64,000 nt of DNA from Bacteroides mediterraneensis (GTDB taxonomy: Bacteria > Bacteroidota > Bacteroidia > Bacteroidales > Bacteroidaceae), in NCBI RefSeq assembly GCF_016900355.1, contig NZ_JACJKA010000005.1, forward strand, positions 62,001 through 126,000, given 5' to 3'. Shown here in pieces: positions 26,479-34,135 of the stretch (the first letter of the stretch is position 1; every line of letters starts with the position of its first letter). A program made the translations under genes and the position numbers. Below the pieces are notes generated by a model. The model did not search any database and was not told where the DNA came from. It worked only from the letters and a program-made list of their open reading frames with translations.

Positions 26479-26906
26479 TGAAAACAGAAGACTATGCCCT
26501 CATTCTGGAAACGGCTGGCATCCGCCCCACTTCCACCCGACTACTCATCTACGAAGCCATTGCCGGACAAACCGACACATTCAGTCTGAGTACTTTGGAA
26601 AAGGAACTCGACAGCATCGACAAGTCGGTCATTTTCCGTACACTCGTGCTCTTCCACGAACATCATCTCATCCACAGTGTAGACGACGGAAGTGGCTCCC
26701 ACAAATATTGCATCTGCCACAACCACGGCCACTGCAACGACGATGAAGCCCACTGCCATTTCTATTGTGAGGTATGTCAGAATACCTATTGTCTGAGCCA
26801 GGACCTCATTCCGCACATCGACCTGCCCGAAGGATTCATCGCCCGGAAAGTGAACTATATCGTGAAAGGCGTATGCGCCAAATGCGCCTCCAAGCACCAG
26901 AAATGA
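26478..26906 (+). CDS. Fur-family transcriptional regulator
   Basis: Metal- or peroxide-responsive repressor of 142 residues. The N-terminal winged helix includes RPTSTRLLIYEAI and DKSVIFRTLVLFHEHHLIH (the usual VYRTL is VIFRTL here). The dimerisation part is rich in His/Cys: HNHGHCNDDEAHCHFYCEVCQ, and a structural zinc site is completed by CxxC at VCAKCAS. Sequence does not settle Fur, Zur or PerR; the Cys/His-rich HCHFYC region and short C-terminus lean toward Zur or Fur. Leader is about 24 nt. Confidence 0.88.
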   Translation: MKTEDYALILETAGIRPTSTRLLIYEAIAGQTDTFSLSTLEKELDSIDKSVIFRTLVLFHEHHLIHSVDDGSGSHKYCICHNHGHCNDDEAHCHFYCEVCQNTYCLSQDLIPHIDLPEGFIARKVNYIVKGVCAKCASKHQK

Positions 26907-26988
26907 ACGTTTTTTTGACCTACATCAATAAAACGCTGTTTTCCTTCATTTTTATGTTGTAAAGCATGAATTCTATTCAGAAAAGCCC

Positions 26989-26996
26989 TATCTTTG
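26989..26996 (+). promoter_or_regulatory. -7 element of small-peptide transcript 1
   Basis: TATCTTTG, full TAnnTTTG match, followed by GCAGCGTAATCAAG. The second locus has TACCTTTGCAGTGTAATAAA at the same place, so the initial transcribed sequence is conserved between the two. Confidence 0.65.
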
Positions 26997-27148
26997 CAGC
27001 GTAATCAAGAACGGAAGTTCAATGATTCACACAGTAGAAAGATTGTTTTTTTAGATTATAAGATTGTTTTCAACCTCGTCGGGAGACGATATTTTTAAGG
27101 TTAAATTGAAAAGGTATTAAGGTTTATTTAAAAAGAAAGGGTAACAAC

Positions 27149-27226
27149 ATGAAAACGATGAAAAATTTCATTCAGAAGATCTTCAAGGGAGATCCGATGG
27201 TTTGGGGTTACGTAATGCTCGGATAA
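27149..27226 (+). CDS. 25-residue peptide with DPMVWGYVML motif (copy 1)
   Basis: Short complete frame: MKTMKNFIQKIFKG then DPMVWGYVML and a final Gly. AAAGAAAGGG lies 9-18 nt before the ATG. A paralogue at 41507-41602 keeps MK-x-x-x-K, the KI pair and DPMxWGYVML. The N-terminal half is cationic and amphipathic, and the C-terminal half is aromatic/hydrophobic. No TM helix of normal length. Function unknown; candidates are a small membrane-active peptide or a regulatory leader peptide. The pairwise conservation is the reason to call it a gene. Confidence 0.65.
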   Translation: MKTMKNFIQKIFKGDPMVWGYVMLG

Positions 27227-27329
27227 GGAGCAAGTAACCCCTTTGCTGGCCAGGATGTCAGCTTGTTTAATTGAAAGTTGTAAAGTTTACTGCATATTCT
27301 GTACCGGTATTCCGGTATAAATCTAAGAG

Positions 27330-27362
27330 TATCCTACCGAACCCGTCGGTGGGATATTTTTG
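27330..27362 (+). terminator. Intrinsic terminator of small-peptide transcript 1
   Basis: TATCCTACCGA and TCGGTGGGATA form an 11-bp stem (one T-G pair) around ACCCG, followed by TTTTTGTTTTT. Confidence 0.85.
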
Positions 27363-27459
27363 TTTTTACCTCTCCCCCTTGCCTGAATCTGAAGCAAATC
27401 CTTGCCAGTTCTAAATCTTTTCCCTAACTTTCCCTCAAATTTCTAAAACCAACACAGAA

Positions 27460-27615
27460 ATGTCATTAATCAGAGTGATTCTCTCTCTTATTTTTCCGCC
27501 CCTTGCCGTCATCGACAAAGGGTGCGGATCGGTACTGATTGTCTTTATCCTCACGCTGTGCGGATGGATTCCAGGAGTCATCGGCGCCCTTATCATCCTG
27601 AACAAACAAAATTAA
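27460..27615 (+). CDS. Pmp3/YqaE-family small membrane protein
   Basis: A 51-residue protein with two hydrophobic segments: residues 3-18 (LIRVILSLIFPPLAVI) and 24-48 (SVLIVFILTLCGWIPGVIGALIIL). The FPPLAV and GWIPGVIGA motifs mark the Pmp3 (UPF0057) family, linked elsewhere to stress and membrane-potential tolerance. It is 32 nt upstream of the CBM9-like gene and may be co-transcribed with it. No clear promoter box was found. Confidence 0.85.
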   Translation: MSLIRVILSLIFPPLAVIDKGCGSVLIVFILTLCGWIPGVIGALIILNKQN

Positions 27616-27647
27616 GTTTCTAATTCAATATCCTAAATACTTACACC

Positions 27648-28307
27648 ATGAAAGAATTACATGTACCCGAAATTACCGGACAGTCCCACGTGGCTGCCAA
27701 AGACATCCCAACCCTGCTCGATACGCATCAGGTAGAGTTCCAGCCGATTTCCTGCGTGAACTGGAAAGATTTTCCCTACTGCCCGGAGGTGTCCTTCCGA
27801 ATGGCCCACACTGGCGATTGCATCTTGCTGAACTACCGCGTAAAAGAAGAAAGCGTACGGGCCATCGCTGCCGAAGACAACGGCAGAGTTTGGGAAGACT
27901 CCTGTTGTGAATTCTTTTTCCAGCTTCCGGAAGACCAGGAAGAAAACGTATATTATAACTTTGAATGTAACTGTGGGGGAACCCTTCTTATCGGTGGCGG
28001 ACGCCCGGGCGACAGACCTCATGCTCCCCAAGAGATTCTCCAGCAAGTAGACCGATGGACTTCACTCGGAAAGGCTCCGTTTGAAGAACGAATGGGAGAA
28101 TGCAGTTGGCAACTGGCTCTTTGCATCCCCAAGGAAGCGTTCTTCCGTCATCAGCTGAAAGGCTTCAAAGGACTGACTGCTCGTGCCAATTTCTACAAAT
28201 GCGGAGACTTGCAGAACACGCCACACTTCCTGTCATGGAATCCCATCGACTTGCCGAAACCGTGCTTCCACTGTCCGGAATTCTTCGGGAAGGTTATATT
28301 CGAATAA
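27648..28307 (+). CDS. Carbohydrate-binding family 9-like protein
   Basis: A 219-residue protein without a signal peptide. It has the CBM9-like beta-sandwich order: CPEVSFRMAHTGDCILLNYRVKEES, then VWEDSCCEFFFQLPED, YYNFECNCGGTLLIGGG, and near the end LTARANFYKCGD...HFLSWNPI. Family members in Bacteroides often occur as stand-alone proteins of unknown role. Eleven Cys residues is unusual for a cytoplasmic protein of this size. Its 3' end faces the MFS gene over a shared hairpin. Confidence 0.75.
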   Translation: MKELHVPEITGQSHVAAKDIPTLLDTHQVEFQPISCVNWKDFPYCPEVSFRMAHTGDCILLNYRVKEESVRAIAAEDNGRVWEDSCCEFFFQLPEDQEENVYYNFECNCGGTLLIGGGRPGDRPHAPQEILQQVDRWTSLGKAPFEERMGECSWQLALCIPKEAFFRHQLKGFKGLTARANFYKCGDLQNTPHFLSWNPIDLPKPCFHCPEFFGKVIFE

Positions 28308-28330
28308 TCCTCCCCCCTGATAAACACGCC

Positions 28331-28372
28331 AGCGGCCTGCCTTCAAACATAGAATTTTGAAAGCAGGCCGCT
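28331..28372. terminator. Shared hairpin between convergent genes
   Basis: AGCGGCCTGCCTTCAAA (28331-28347) pairs with TTTGAAAGCAGGCCGCT (28356-28372), 16 pairs with one mismatch. No good T-run on either side, so termination strength is uncertain. Confidence 0.6.
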
Positions 28373-28379
28373 GTCCGTA

Positions 28380-29606
28380 TCACTTCCTCGCAATCCACAC
28401 ATAAACACTTTTCTTTCCTTTAAACAGCCATAGAACGCTCAAGGAAATAATCCATGCCACAGCCAATAGCACAAAAAGCAACTCCATGAACGAGCTCCAC
28501 CCATACCCCGACAACACGATGCCGGACAAAGAGCCTACCACACTGGATCCGGCATAATAGAACAACCAGTAAATGCTGGTGGCACTGCTTTTCATCTGCC
28601 CAGCATGTACCGATACAATCCGACTGGCCAGCGTATGAGTTCCGAAAAAAGCAAAAGTCATCAACCCCAGTCCCAGCACGATGGCCCAAAGCTGCATCCA
28701 GAGCAACAAGGCCATTCCTGCCCCCATCAGTCCCAACGTGCCTTGCAAGAGCCTCTCCGGACTATACTTATCTGAAAGAGTGCCGGCCACGACCGAACCG
28801 ATGATTCCCGCCACATACATGGTGAAAATCAGTGCGACCCAATGATGGGGCAATGAGAAAGGAGGTGCCTCCAGCAAGAAAGACAGATAATTGTAGATGC
28901 TCACAAAAATACCCATGGAAAGCGCGGCAATGAGATACATGGAAACAAAAGTACCCCGCGTCAGCAGAAAACGCATCTGATGCAACTTCTCCTTCAATGA
29001 TACATGACCTGCCGAAAAATTCCGGCCCGCTGGAATCTTCCAGCAAAACAATCCTCCTAACAGCAGACTGACAATACCAATCAACCACACGGCCGACTGC
29101 CATCCTCCCCATCCAGACACCAACGTGGCAGCGACTCTCCCTGACATTCCTCCCAGGGTGTTTCCACTCAAATACAGACTGATGGCCAACCCAATCATAG
29201 CTTTATCTACTTCCTCCGAAAGATAAGCCAACGCTACCGATGACACTCCGGCCAACACCATTCCTTTCAACAGATTCAGGACCAACAGAAGGAAATAACT
29301 ATCAGTAAAGGCAGACACAATGGTCAACAGAGAAGAAAGCAGCAACGAAGCTCCCATCAGGCGTTCGCGTGACACGGAATCAGCCTTGAAAGCCATAACA
29401 ATCAATCCCAATGCCATGCCGGCAGTAGAGGCCGACACTGACAGACTGCTTTCCGCCGGACTGACGCCAAAGTTCCGACACATTTCCGAAAGCAGGGGTT
29501 GAAACAAATACAACTGGGCAAAAACCGACAATCCGGACAAAAACATGCAGTTACGTATCAGGCGAAACCGAGCAACTGCCTCACGCGAACGATTCATTTC
29601 TTTCAT
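28380..29606 (-). CDS. Major facilitator superfamily transporter
   Basis: Twelve-helix inner-membrane transporter of about 408 residues, resembling the arabinose-efflux/YnfM-like branch: GLSVFAQLYLFQPLLSEMCRNFGVSPAESSLSVSASTAGMALGLIV in the first two helices, GGMSGRVAATLVSGWGGW in the middle, GTLSDKYSPERLL at the central loop. Start: ATG 29606 (MKEMNRSR) follows AAAGGGAA and leaves about 23 nt of leader after the -7 box; ATG 29624 would leave about 5 nt. Transcribed alone. Substrate unknown. Confidence 0.82.
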   Translation of the reverse strand: MKEMNRSREAVARFRLIRNCMFLSGLSVFAQLYLFQPLLSEMCRNFGVSPAESSLSVSASTAGMALGLIVMAFKADSVSRERLMGASLLLSSLLTIVSAFTDSYFLLLVLNLLKGMVLAGVSSVALAYLSEEVDKAMIGLAISLYLSGNTLGGMSGRVAATLVSGWGGWQSAVWLIGIVSLLLGGLFCWKIPAGRNFSAGHVSLKEKLHQMRFLLTRGTFVSMYLIAALSMGIFVSIYNYLSFLLEAPPFSLPHHWVALIFTMYVAGIIGSVVAGTLSDKYSPERLLQGTLGLMGAGMALLLWMQLWAIVLGLGLMTFAFFGTHTLASRIVSVHAGQMKSSATSIYWLFYYAGSSVVGSLSGIVLSGYGWSSFMELLFVLLAVAWIISLSVLWLFKGKKSVYVWIARK

Positions 29607-29635
29607 TTCCCTTTTTCCTTTCATGATTAGGAAAA

Positions 29636-29643
29636 CAAAGGTA
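29636..29643 (-). promoter_or_regulatory. Probable -7 element of the MFS gene
   Basis: TACCTTTG on the minus strand matches TAnnTTTG and decides between the alternative starts of the gene. Confidence 0.6.
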
Positions 29644-29991
29644 GGCCGTCACTTCCAATCTTCATCTATCGGAAAAATGCTTTTTATCAATGATATCCAT
29701 CGAAAAGAACAATGAATATAAAAAATATTTTATCTTATTCCGCTCTTTTTTATTTTATGAAAGCCTCATTCAAAGATGTTTAAGGGATATAAAGTATAAA
29801 AAATACACGCAAGTCTCTTTCCGGATTGAACAAAACAAAAACAATTTACGTTTAAGAACAAAACGAACTACTTTACTAACGACATACACAGAAACTAACA
29901 GAAAAAGTAACTGATTAATTACTTTTTTGGACATATAAATTAAGGATATTAGCGATAGAAAGATTGTGATTACTGAGAAAACAACAACAAA
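29644..29991. other. AT-rich gap with no recognised gene
   Basis: About 350 nt, very AT-rich, between divergent genes. An open frame on the plus strand (29690-29914) has biased Lys/Asn/Tyr composition and no coding signal. A dyad AAAGTAA / TTACTTT with an 8-nt spacer lies near 29905-29926. No clean TAnnTTTG box precedes the surface cluster. Confidence 0.6.
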
Positions 29992-31845
29992 ATGAGAAAA
30001 TTTACTTTTATTGCATTCTTATGCACTTTGCTATTGGTTTCTTGTAACCAGGAAGAACACTTAGGCACATCTTCCACAGAGAACAAATCTGGGATTGTAT
30101 TCAAACTGCAAAAACAAGGCTATGAAGGAGTCTCTTCACGCGCCTCGGAAACGGAGACTTCCCTTTATGACCAATTGTATTACTTTATTGTCAATGAAAA
30201 CGGTGACAAAGTAAAAAACATCAAGAGCTATTATGAAGCCGCTACCTCGGAAATCTATACCGAAGGACTTCACAAAGGAGAGTATCGATTGGTGGTATTA
30301 GGCATCAAAGGCAATCCGACGGCTGACCAGGCTATTATCCATACTCCGGAACATATTCAAGACGAGTGGCTCGAATTTCCGGCGGACTTGCAGAAACCGC
30401 TGGAAGCTGAATACTTCTATTCACAGACTCCTTTCTCCATTGTAGAACAACAAACGGAAGAAGGCATCCAAGAAGTAGCCTCTATCCCGGAGGAAGTGAC
30501 GCAGAAACGAATTGTCAGCCGGGTGGATTTTGACTTTGCGTATCAGAATCCCTACGTGGGCTACGCGGTCACAGACAAAAGTCTGGCATTGGAAGACGTA
30601 CGGTTCTATACTACTCTTTCTGGCAACGGGGATTTAGGCGGAGAAAGCAACGGCACAATGGACGTCCTTTCACTGAACCAGCAGACATCTTATCTGTTCA
30701 TGCCCTTGTGCAACGGTTCAACTCTTCACGGAGATATCAACCTCTCAACTTGCAACTACCGAAAAGAAAACAGAAAGCAGGTATACAGCTTCGAGCAGAA
30801 AGAACTGGCCCCCAACCATATTCATTTAGTTGAAACCCAAGTGAATCATCCGGACGACAAAGCGGTGACCATGTTCATCACTCCAGCAGCCTATAATCAA
30901 GGTGAGCACAGCCTGATTCTGCAGGATACAGAACGGAAAGAAGTATATACTGACAAGACTGTACGGTGCTTCAATACTGCCCAGCCACTACAGGTTTCCG
31001 TCACAGAAGAAGGAAAACTGCATACACGCTTCTACTCTCCTCGCAAACTGACCAATGTACTGATCAAGATGCAACTGCCGCAAGTAAGTGAAGAGTTCTT
31101 CGACTTGGCTTATTTTGATTCAATTCCGGCTTTCGGCGACTTCTGGGAAGAAATTCCGTTGCTGCAACGTGCCGCCATGTGCCGCACAGAATCCGGACGA
31201 TACATAGAAATACAAAAGAAGACAGCATCTGAATTGAGTCAGGCCGTACTCAAGATTGAATCGGACGACCCTTACTGGAGCAAGCTGCAGGAAATCAAAC
31301 ACGGTTGGACCATTTACTGGGGACTCTACGGAGGTGACCCGGAGAAAGAAGATGGAGGTCCAGTAGGAAACTGGATGGGAATCCGTCCGGTACATTGCCG
31401 GGAATCGGTCGCTCTCTTCCTGAACTTCACCTACATGATTGACATGCCGGAACACGAACAGATTCTGCATGACAATGCCCACCAACTTTACGATGACAAC
31501 AAACAGCTTGTAAAGGTAGAAGAGGTTTTGAAAAAAATGAGAGCCAGCAGAACACTTCAGGTGGGACTGGTTTATCCTGGAAACGGAATCATCGGACTGG
31601 GAGGAGGAAGTACCTTTGGAGCCTACCAACGAGGATGGTTCGAACATTACTTCAACCGATATGCATGCAGTGTGATGTTCCATGAACTGGGACACGTCAT
31701 GGGATATGGACATAGCAGTTCCTTCACGTACGGTCCATGGGCAGAGCAGTTGATGAACAACTTCTATGTAGACAACATCCAGCAGATGCCGATTGACTCA
31801 CGTGATTACCTGAACAGCTCACAGAATCCTTATCAATACAAATAA
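29992..31845 (+). CDS. Metzincin-like zinc protease lipoprotein with fimbrillin-like N-terminal region
   Basis: A 617-residue lipoprotein (lipobox LLLVSC, Cys18). The N-terminal half has beta-rich stretches like FimB/Mfa-type proteins (YYFIVNENGDKVKNI, GEYRLVVLGIKGN, SRVDFDFAY, TSYLFMPL). The C-terminal part carries HELGHVMGYGH at residues 564-574, a zinc site HExxHxxGxxH of the metzincin type with catalytic Glu565, preceded by AYQRGWFEHYFNRYACSVMF. It stands first of three surface lipoprotein genes, 31 nt before the next. Substrate unknown; the neighbours suggest a target at the cell surface. Confidence 0.75.
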   Translation: MRKFTFIAFLCTLLLVSCNQEEHLGTSSTENKSGIVFKLQKQGYEGVSSRASETETSLYDQLYYFIVNENGDKVKNIKSYYEAATSEIYTEGLHKGEYRLVVLGIKGNPTADQAIIHTPEHIQDEWLEFPADLQKPLEAEYFYSQTPFSIVEQQTEEGIQEVASIPEEVTQKRIVSRVDFDFAYQNPYVGYAVTDKSLALEDVRFYTTLSGNGDLGGESNGTMDVLSLNQQTSYLFMPLCNGSTLHGDINLSTCNYRKENRKQVYSFEQKELAPNHIHLVETQVNHPDDKAVTMFITPAAYNQGEHSLILQDTERKEVYTDKTVRCFNTAQPLQVSVTEEGKLHTRFYSPRKLTNVLIKMQLPQVSEEFFDLAYFDSIPAFGDFWEEIPLLQRAAMCRTESGRYIEIQKKTASELSQAVLKIESDDPYWSKLQEIKHGWTIYWGLYGGDPEKEDGGPVGNWMGIRPVHCRESVALFLNFTYMIDMPEHEQILHDNAHQLYDDNKQLVKVEEVLKKMRASRTLQVGLVYPGNGIIGLGGGSTFGAYQRGWFEHYFNRYACSVMFHELGHVMGYGHSSSFTYGPWAEQLMNNFYVDNIQQMPIDSRDYLNSSQNPYQYK

Positions 31846-31876
31846 ACAGAAGAAAACCATAAAAATACCTGAACGA

Positions 31877-34093
31877 ATGATGATGAAATATATACTCGCA
31901 CTGACCAGTGCAAGCTTACTTTTATTGAGCGGATGCCAGCAGGAAGATATCCGGCAAACACCGGATACCCATGGAATGCTCGCTGTAAAATTCTCCAAAG
32001 CAGGGATGATAAACGGAACAGATGCGGATGCAGAATCACAGATCCACACACTCAACGGTTATCATTTCGAAGACGGCATTCTGAAAGAAACATTCTCTTC
32101 CCTGCAAATGGATGCAGAAGGTATCTGCCACCTGGATATTGCTTCAATGCAAGGCAGCCTTTACTTCCTGGCCAACGGAGAAAAAGCCATCACTCCAGAA
32201 AACCTGAAAGAAGGAGTCACTACTCTGGAAGCGTTTCTAAAGCAGCAAGCCACCGCCGAAAACATGGCTTCTGAATCTATGCTAATGACAGGAAAGACGG
32301 AATTGGGCACAGACGATACTTCGGTATCAGTATCCCTGAAACGTGCGGTGGCCCGCATCGATCTGGATTCACCGTTCGAAGATGCTGAAGTGAATAGTGT
32401 CGTACTCAAGAACGTGGCACTGACGGGTTATCTCTATGAGCAGGATGCACTCCAAACCTCTGAGAAGTTTGAAACGACCGACCTGACCAAAGATTTCGGC
32501 AAACAACCCTTCAAGAATGACAAGACTTCGCTTTTCTATCTTCCTGAACAAAATTCAAACGGACATGAAGTAGAAATCATGATAACGACCCACGGTGGAT
32601 GGCACCGGTTGAAGACTACTCTTCCGGCACTGAAACGCAACCACGTCTACACGCTCAAGGTGTATGGAAACGGTTCCAACTGGAAAGTGGAAGTCCTGAC
32701 GAATGACTGGGAAACTGGCTCTTCTTCTGAATCAGGTCTCACCCACAAAGGATTAGTGGATAAAGAAAACTCACAACTTTCTGAAGGAGTGACTTTGAAT
32801 GCACAAGGAGATACGGTATTCGTTCCTTACTGGAAAAGCGATTTTCAACTGACACTGGCAGCAGAAGCCGGAGCGGAAGTGACAATCCAGGGACAGGCCA
32901 ACGGAGTCACCGTAACACCTACTCCACTTTCACGCTCCCTCACACCGGTGGCACAGTTCCAAGTATCGAGCAAACAGAAAATGCCGGGAAGCCACTATGA
33001 ATATATGTATCTGGACGTACATAAAAACGAGGTGCAGACAGGCCGTGTCGTACTGGTATTCATCCCTAATCCAATTCAAATGACCGGCTCACTGCAATTT
33101 GACGACAATGGACTTTGTGATTTCCACACTTACGTTGACGGAGAACTGGCTCGCATTACCCTTCCAGAGGGAAAAACCATCTCTTTGAACTTCAACGAGG
33201 GAGAAGCTCAGTGGATGAAGCTGGCAGAAGAAGGAGACCGCACCTACCGCCTGTTAGGAGGATGGAAACCCAACGACCCGAAAGCAGACGGACGGGCACA
33301 AACCGGTGAACTGGTGATTGCGGATGCAAACGGTGGACATTCGGAAGTATATACCATCCGACGCCTCAACTGGGGATTGCCAGTGGTACAAATCAACGGC
33401 GTATGGTGGTGCAAGTATAACCTGAGAGGAAATGTAAAAAGTTTCAGCGACCAGATTTTAATAAAATCGGATCCTGCGGCCAACGGCAGTCTGGCTGACT
33501 ATCTGCGAAGCTGTTCGGACGAAGACTTCCTCCAAGTGTTAGGCGACCAGTATCAGGCAGGAAATCCAGATGGATTGAAACTGACTCACAAGGACGGCCA
33601 GTTCTATTATGAAGGGTATCAAAGCCAGACGGGTAACTTCGGCACAATGGCTCCCACCGAGATGGCTCCCGACGGATACCAGATTCCGGATTACGACGAC
33701 TACCGCTTCTATACATGGGGCTCCAACTGCAACTTAGCTTACTTCGACCCCGGAGTCTTCAACAACGGACTGGGACAACGCCTCAACTTCAACGTAGTAG
33801 AACGCAATGCCACTTTCAAGGGGCTGAACTATGGTCCGATTTCGTTCTATGATTTTGAATACGAAGGCAATCATCTGACGCTTTGCGGACTGGGACACCA
33901 ATACAATGAAACGACCCTCTCCAGCATGATGATTCTGTTTGCCACCTACGGCAATGCAGGAAACACCTGGATGATAGAAGGATATGCCAAAAGCACCGGA
34001 AAAGGAAACTGGTTCAAGTATGCAGGCAGCAATGCCCAAAAGACCCGTACCATCCGATGCATAAAGACTCCGGTAGAATACATCTACGAATAA
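31877..34093 (+). CDS. Fimbrillin-like surface lipoprotein A
   Basis: A 738-residue lipoprotein (lipobox LLSGC). Residues about 30-275 look like a fimbrillin-family domain, with SLYFLANGEKAITPENL, SVSLKRAVARIDLDSP and the closing strand RNHVYTLKVYG...VEVLTNDWETG. The C-terminal 350 residues contain LGGWKPNDP, NWGLPVVQINGVWWCKYN, SDQIL and MAPDGYQIPDYDDY, and end VEYIYE. The NGVWWCKYN...DGYQIP order recalls FISUMP/C-type-lectin-like domains (inference). Paralogue of the next gene, probably by tandem duplication. Confidence 0.7.
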   Translation: MMMKYILALTSASLLLLSGCQQEDIRQTPDTHGMLAVKFSKAGMINGTDADAESQIHTLNGYHFEDGILKETFSSLQMDAEGICHLDIASMQGSLYFLANGEKAITPENLKEGVTTLEAFLKQQATAENMASESMLMTGKTELGTDDTSVSVSLKRAVARIDLDSPFEDAEVNSVVLKNVALTGYLYEQDALQTSEKFETTDLTKDFGKQPFKNDKTSLFYLPEQNSNGHEVEIMITTHGGWHRLKTTLPALKRNHVYTLKVYGNGSNWKVEVLTNDWETGSSSESGLTHKGLVDKENSQLSEGVTLNAQGDTVFVPYWKSDFQLTLAAEAGAEVTIQGQANGVTVTPTPLSRSLTPVAQFQVSSKQKMPGSHYEYMYLDVHKNEVQTGRVVLVFIPNPIQMTGSLQFDDNGLCDFHTYVDGELARITLPEGKTISLNFNEGEAQWMKLAEEGDRTYRLLGGWKPNDPKADGRAQTGELVIADANGGHSEVYTIRRLNWGLPVVQINGVWWCKYNLRGNVKSFSDQILIKSDPAANGSLADYLRSCSDEDFLQVLGDQYQAGNPDGLKLTHKDGQFYYEGYQSQTGNFGTMAPTEMAPDGYQIPDYDDYRFYTWGSNCNLAYFDPGVFNNGLGQRLNFNVVERNATFKGLNYGPISFYDFEYEGNHLTLCGLGHQYNETTLSSMMILFATYGNAGNTWMIEGYAKSTGKGNWFKYAGSNAQKTRTIRCIKTPVEYIYE

Positions 34094-34135
34094 GAAACAA
34101 CAGATTTTACCTTACAGACAAGTAAACGAACATAT

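Larger units (their letters stand above)
27003..27365 (+). ncRNA. Structured transcript 1 carrying a 25-residue peptide
   Basis: Predicted transcript of about 360 nt. Hairpins seen: GAAC-GGAA-GTTC at 27009-27020; TCGTC-GGGA-GACGA at 27076-27089, followed by TATTTTT; GGGGTTAC (27204-27211) with GTAACCCC (27234-27241), which encloses TGCTC/GAGCA around the stop codon; TACCGG/CCGGTA at 27302-27317; and the terminator. The first two loops are GNRA tetraloops. The same order of elements occurs at 41335-41717. Whether the RNA, the peptide or both is the product is not known. Confidence 0.6.

Noticed and set aside
26989-27365. Small-peptide locus 1 considered as a riboswitch for the downstream Pmp3/CBM9 genes
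   Set aside because: A strong terminator separates it from those genes, and the second copy at 41.3 kb is followed by a convergent gene, so cis-control of a downstream gene is unlikely.
29690-29914. 74-codon frame in the AT-rich gap before the surface cluster
   Set aside because: Composition is dominated by Lys/Asn/Tyr/Phe from AT-rich codons, and there is no ribosome-binding site, promoter or homologous pattern.
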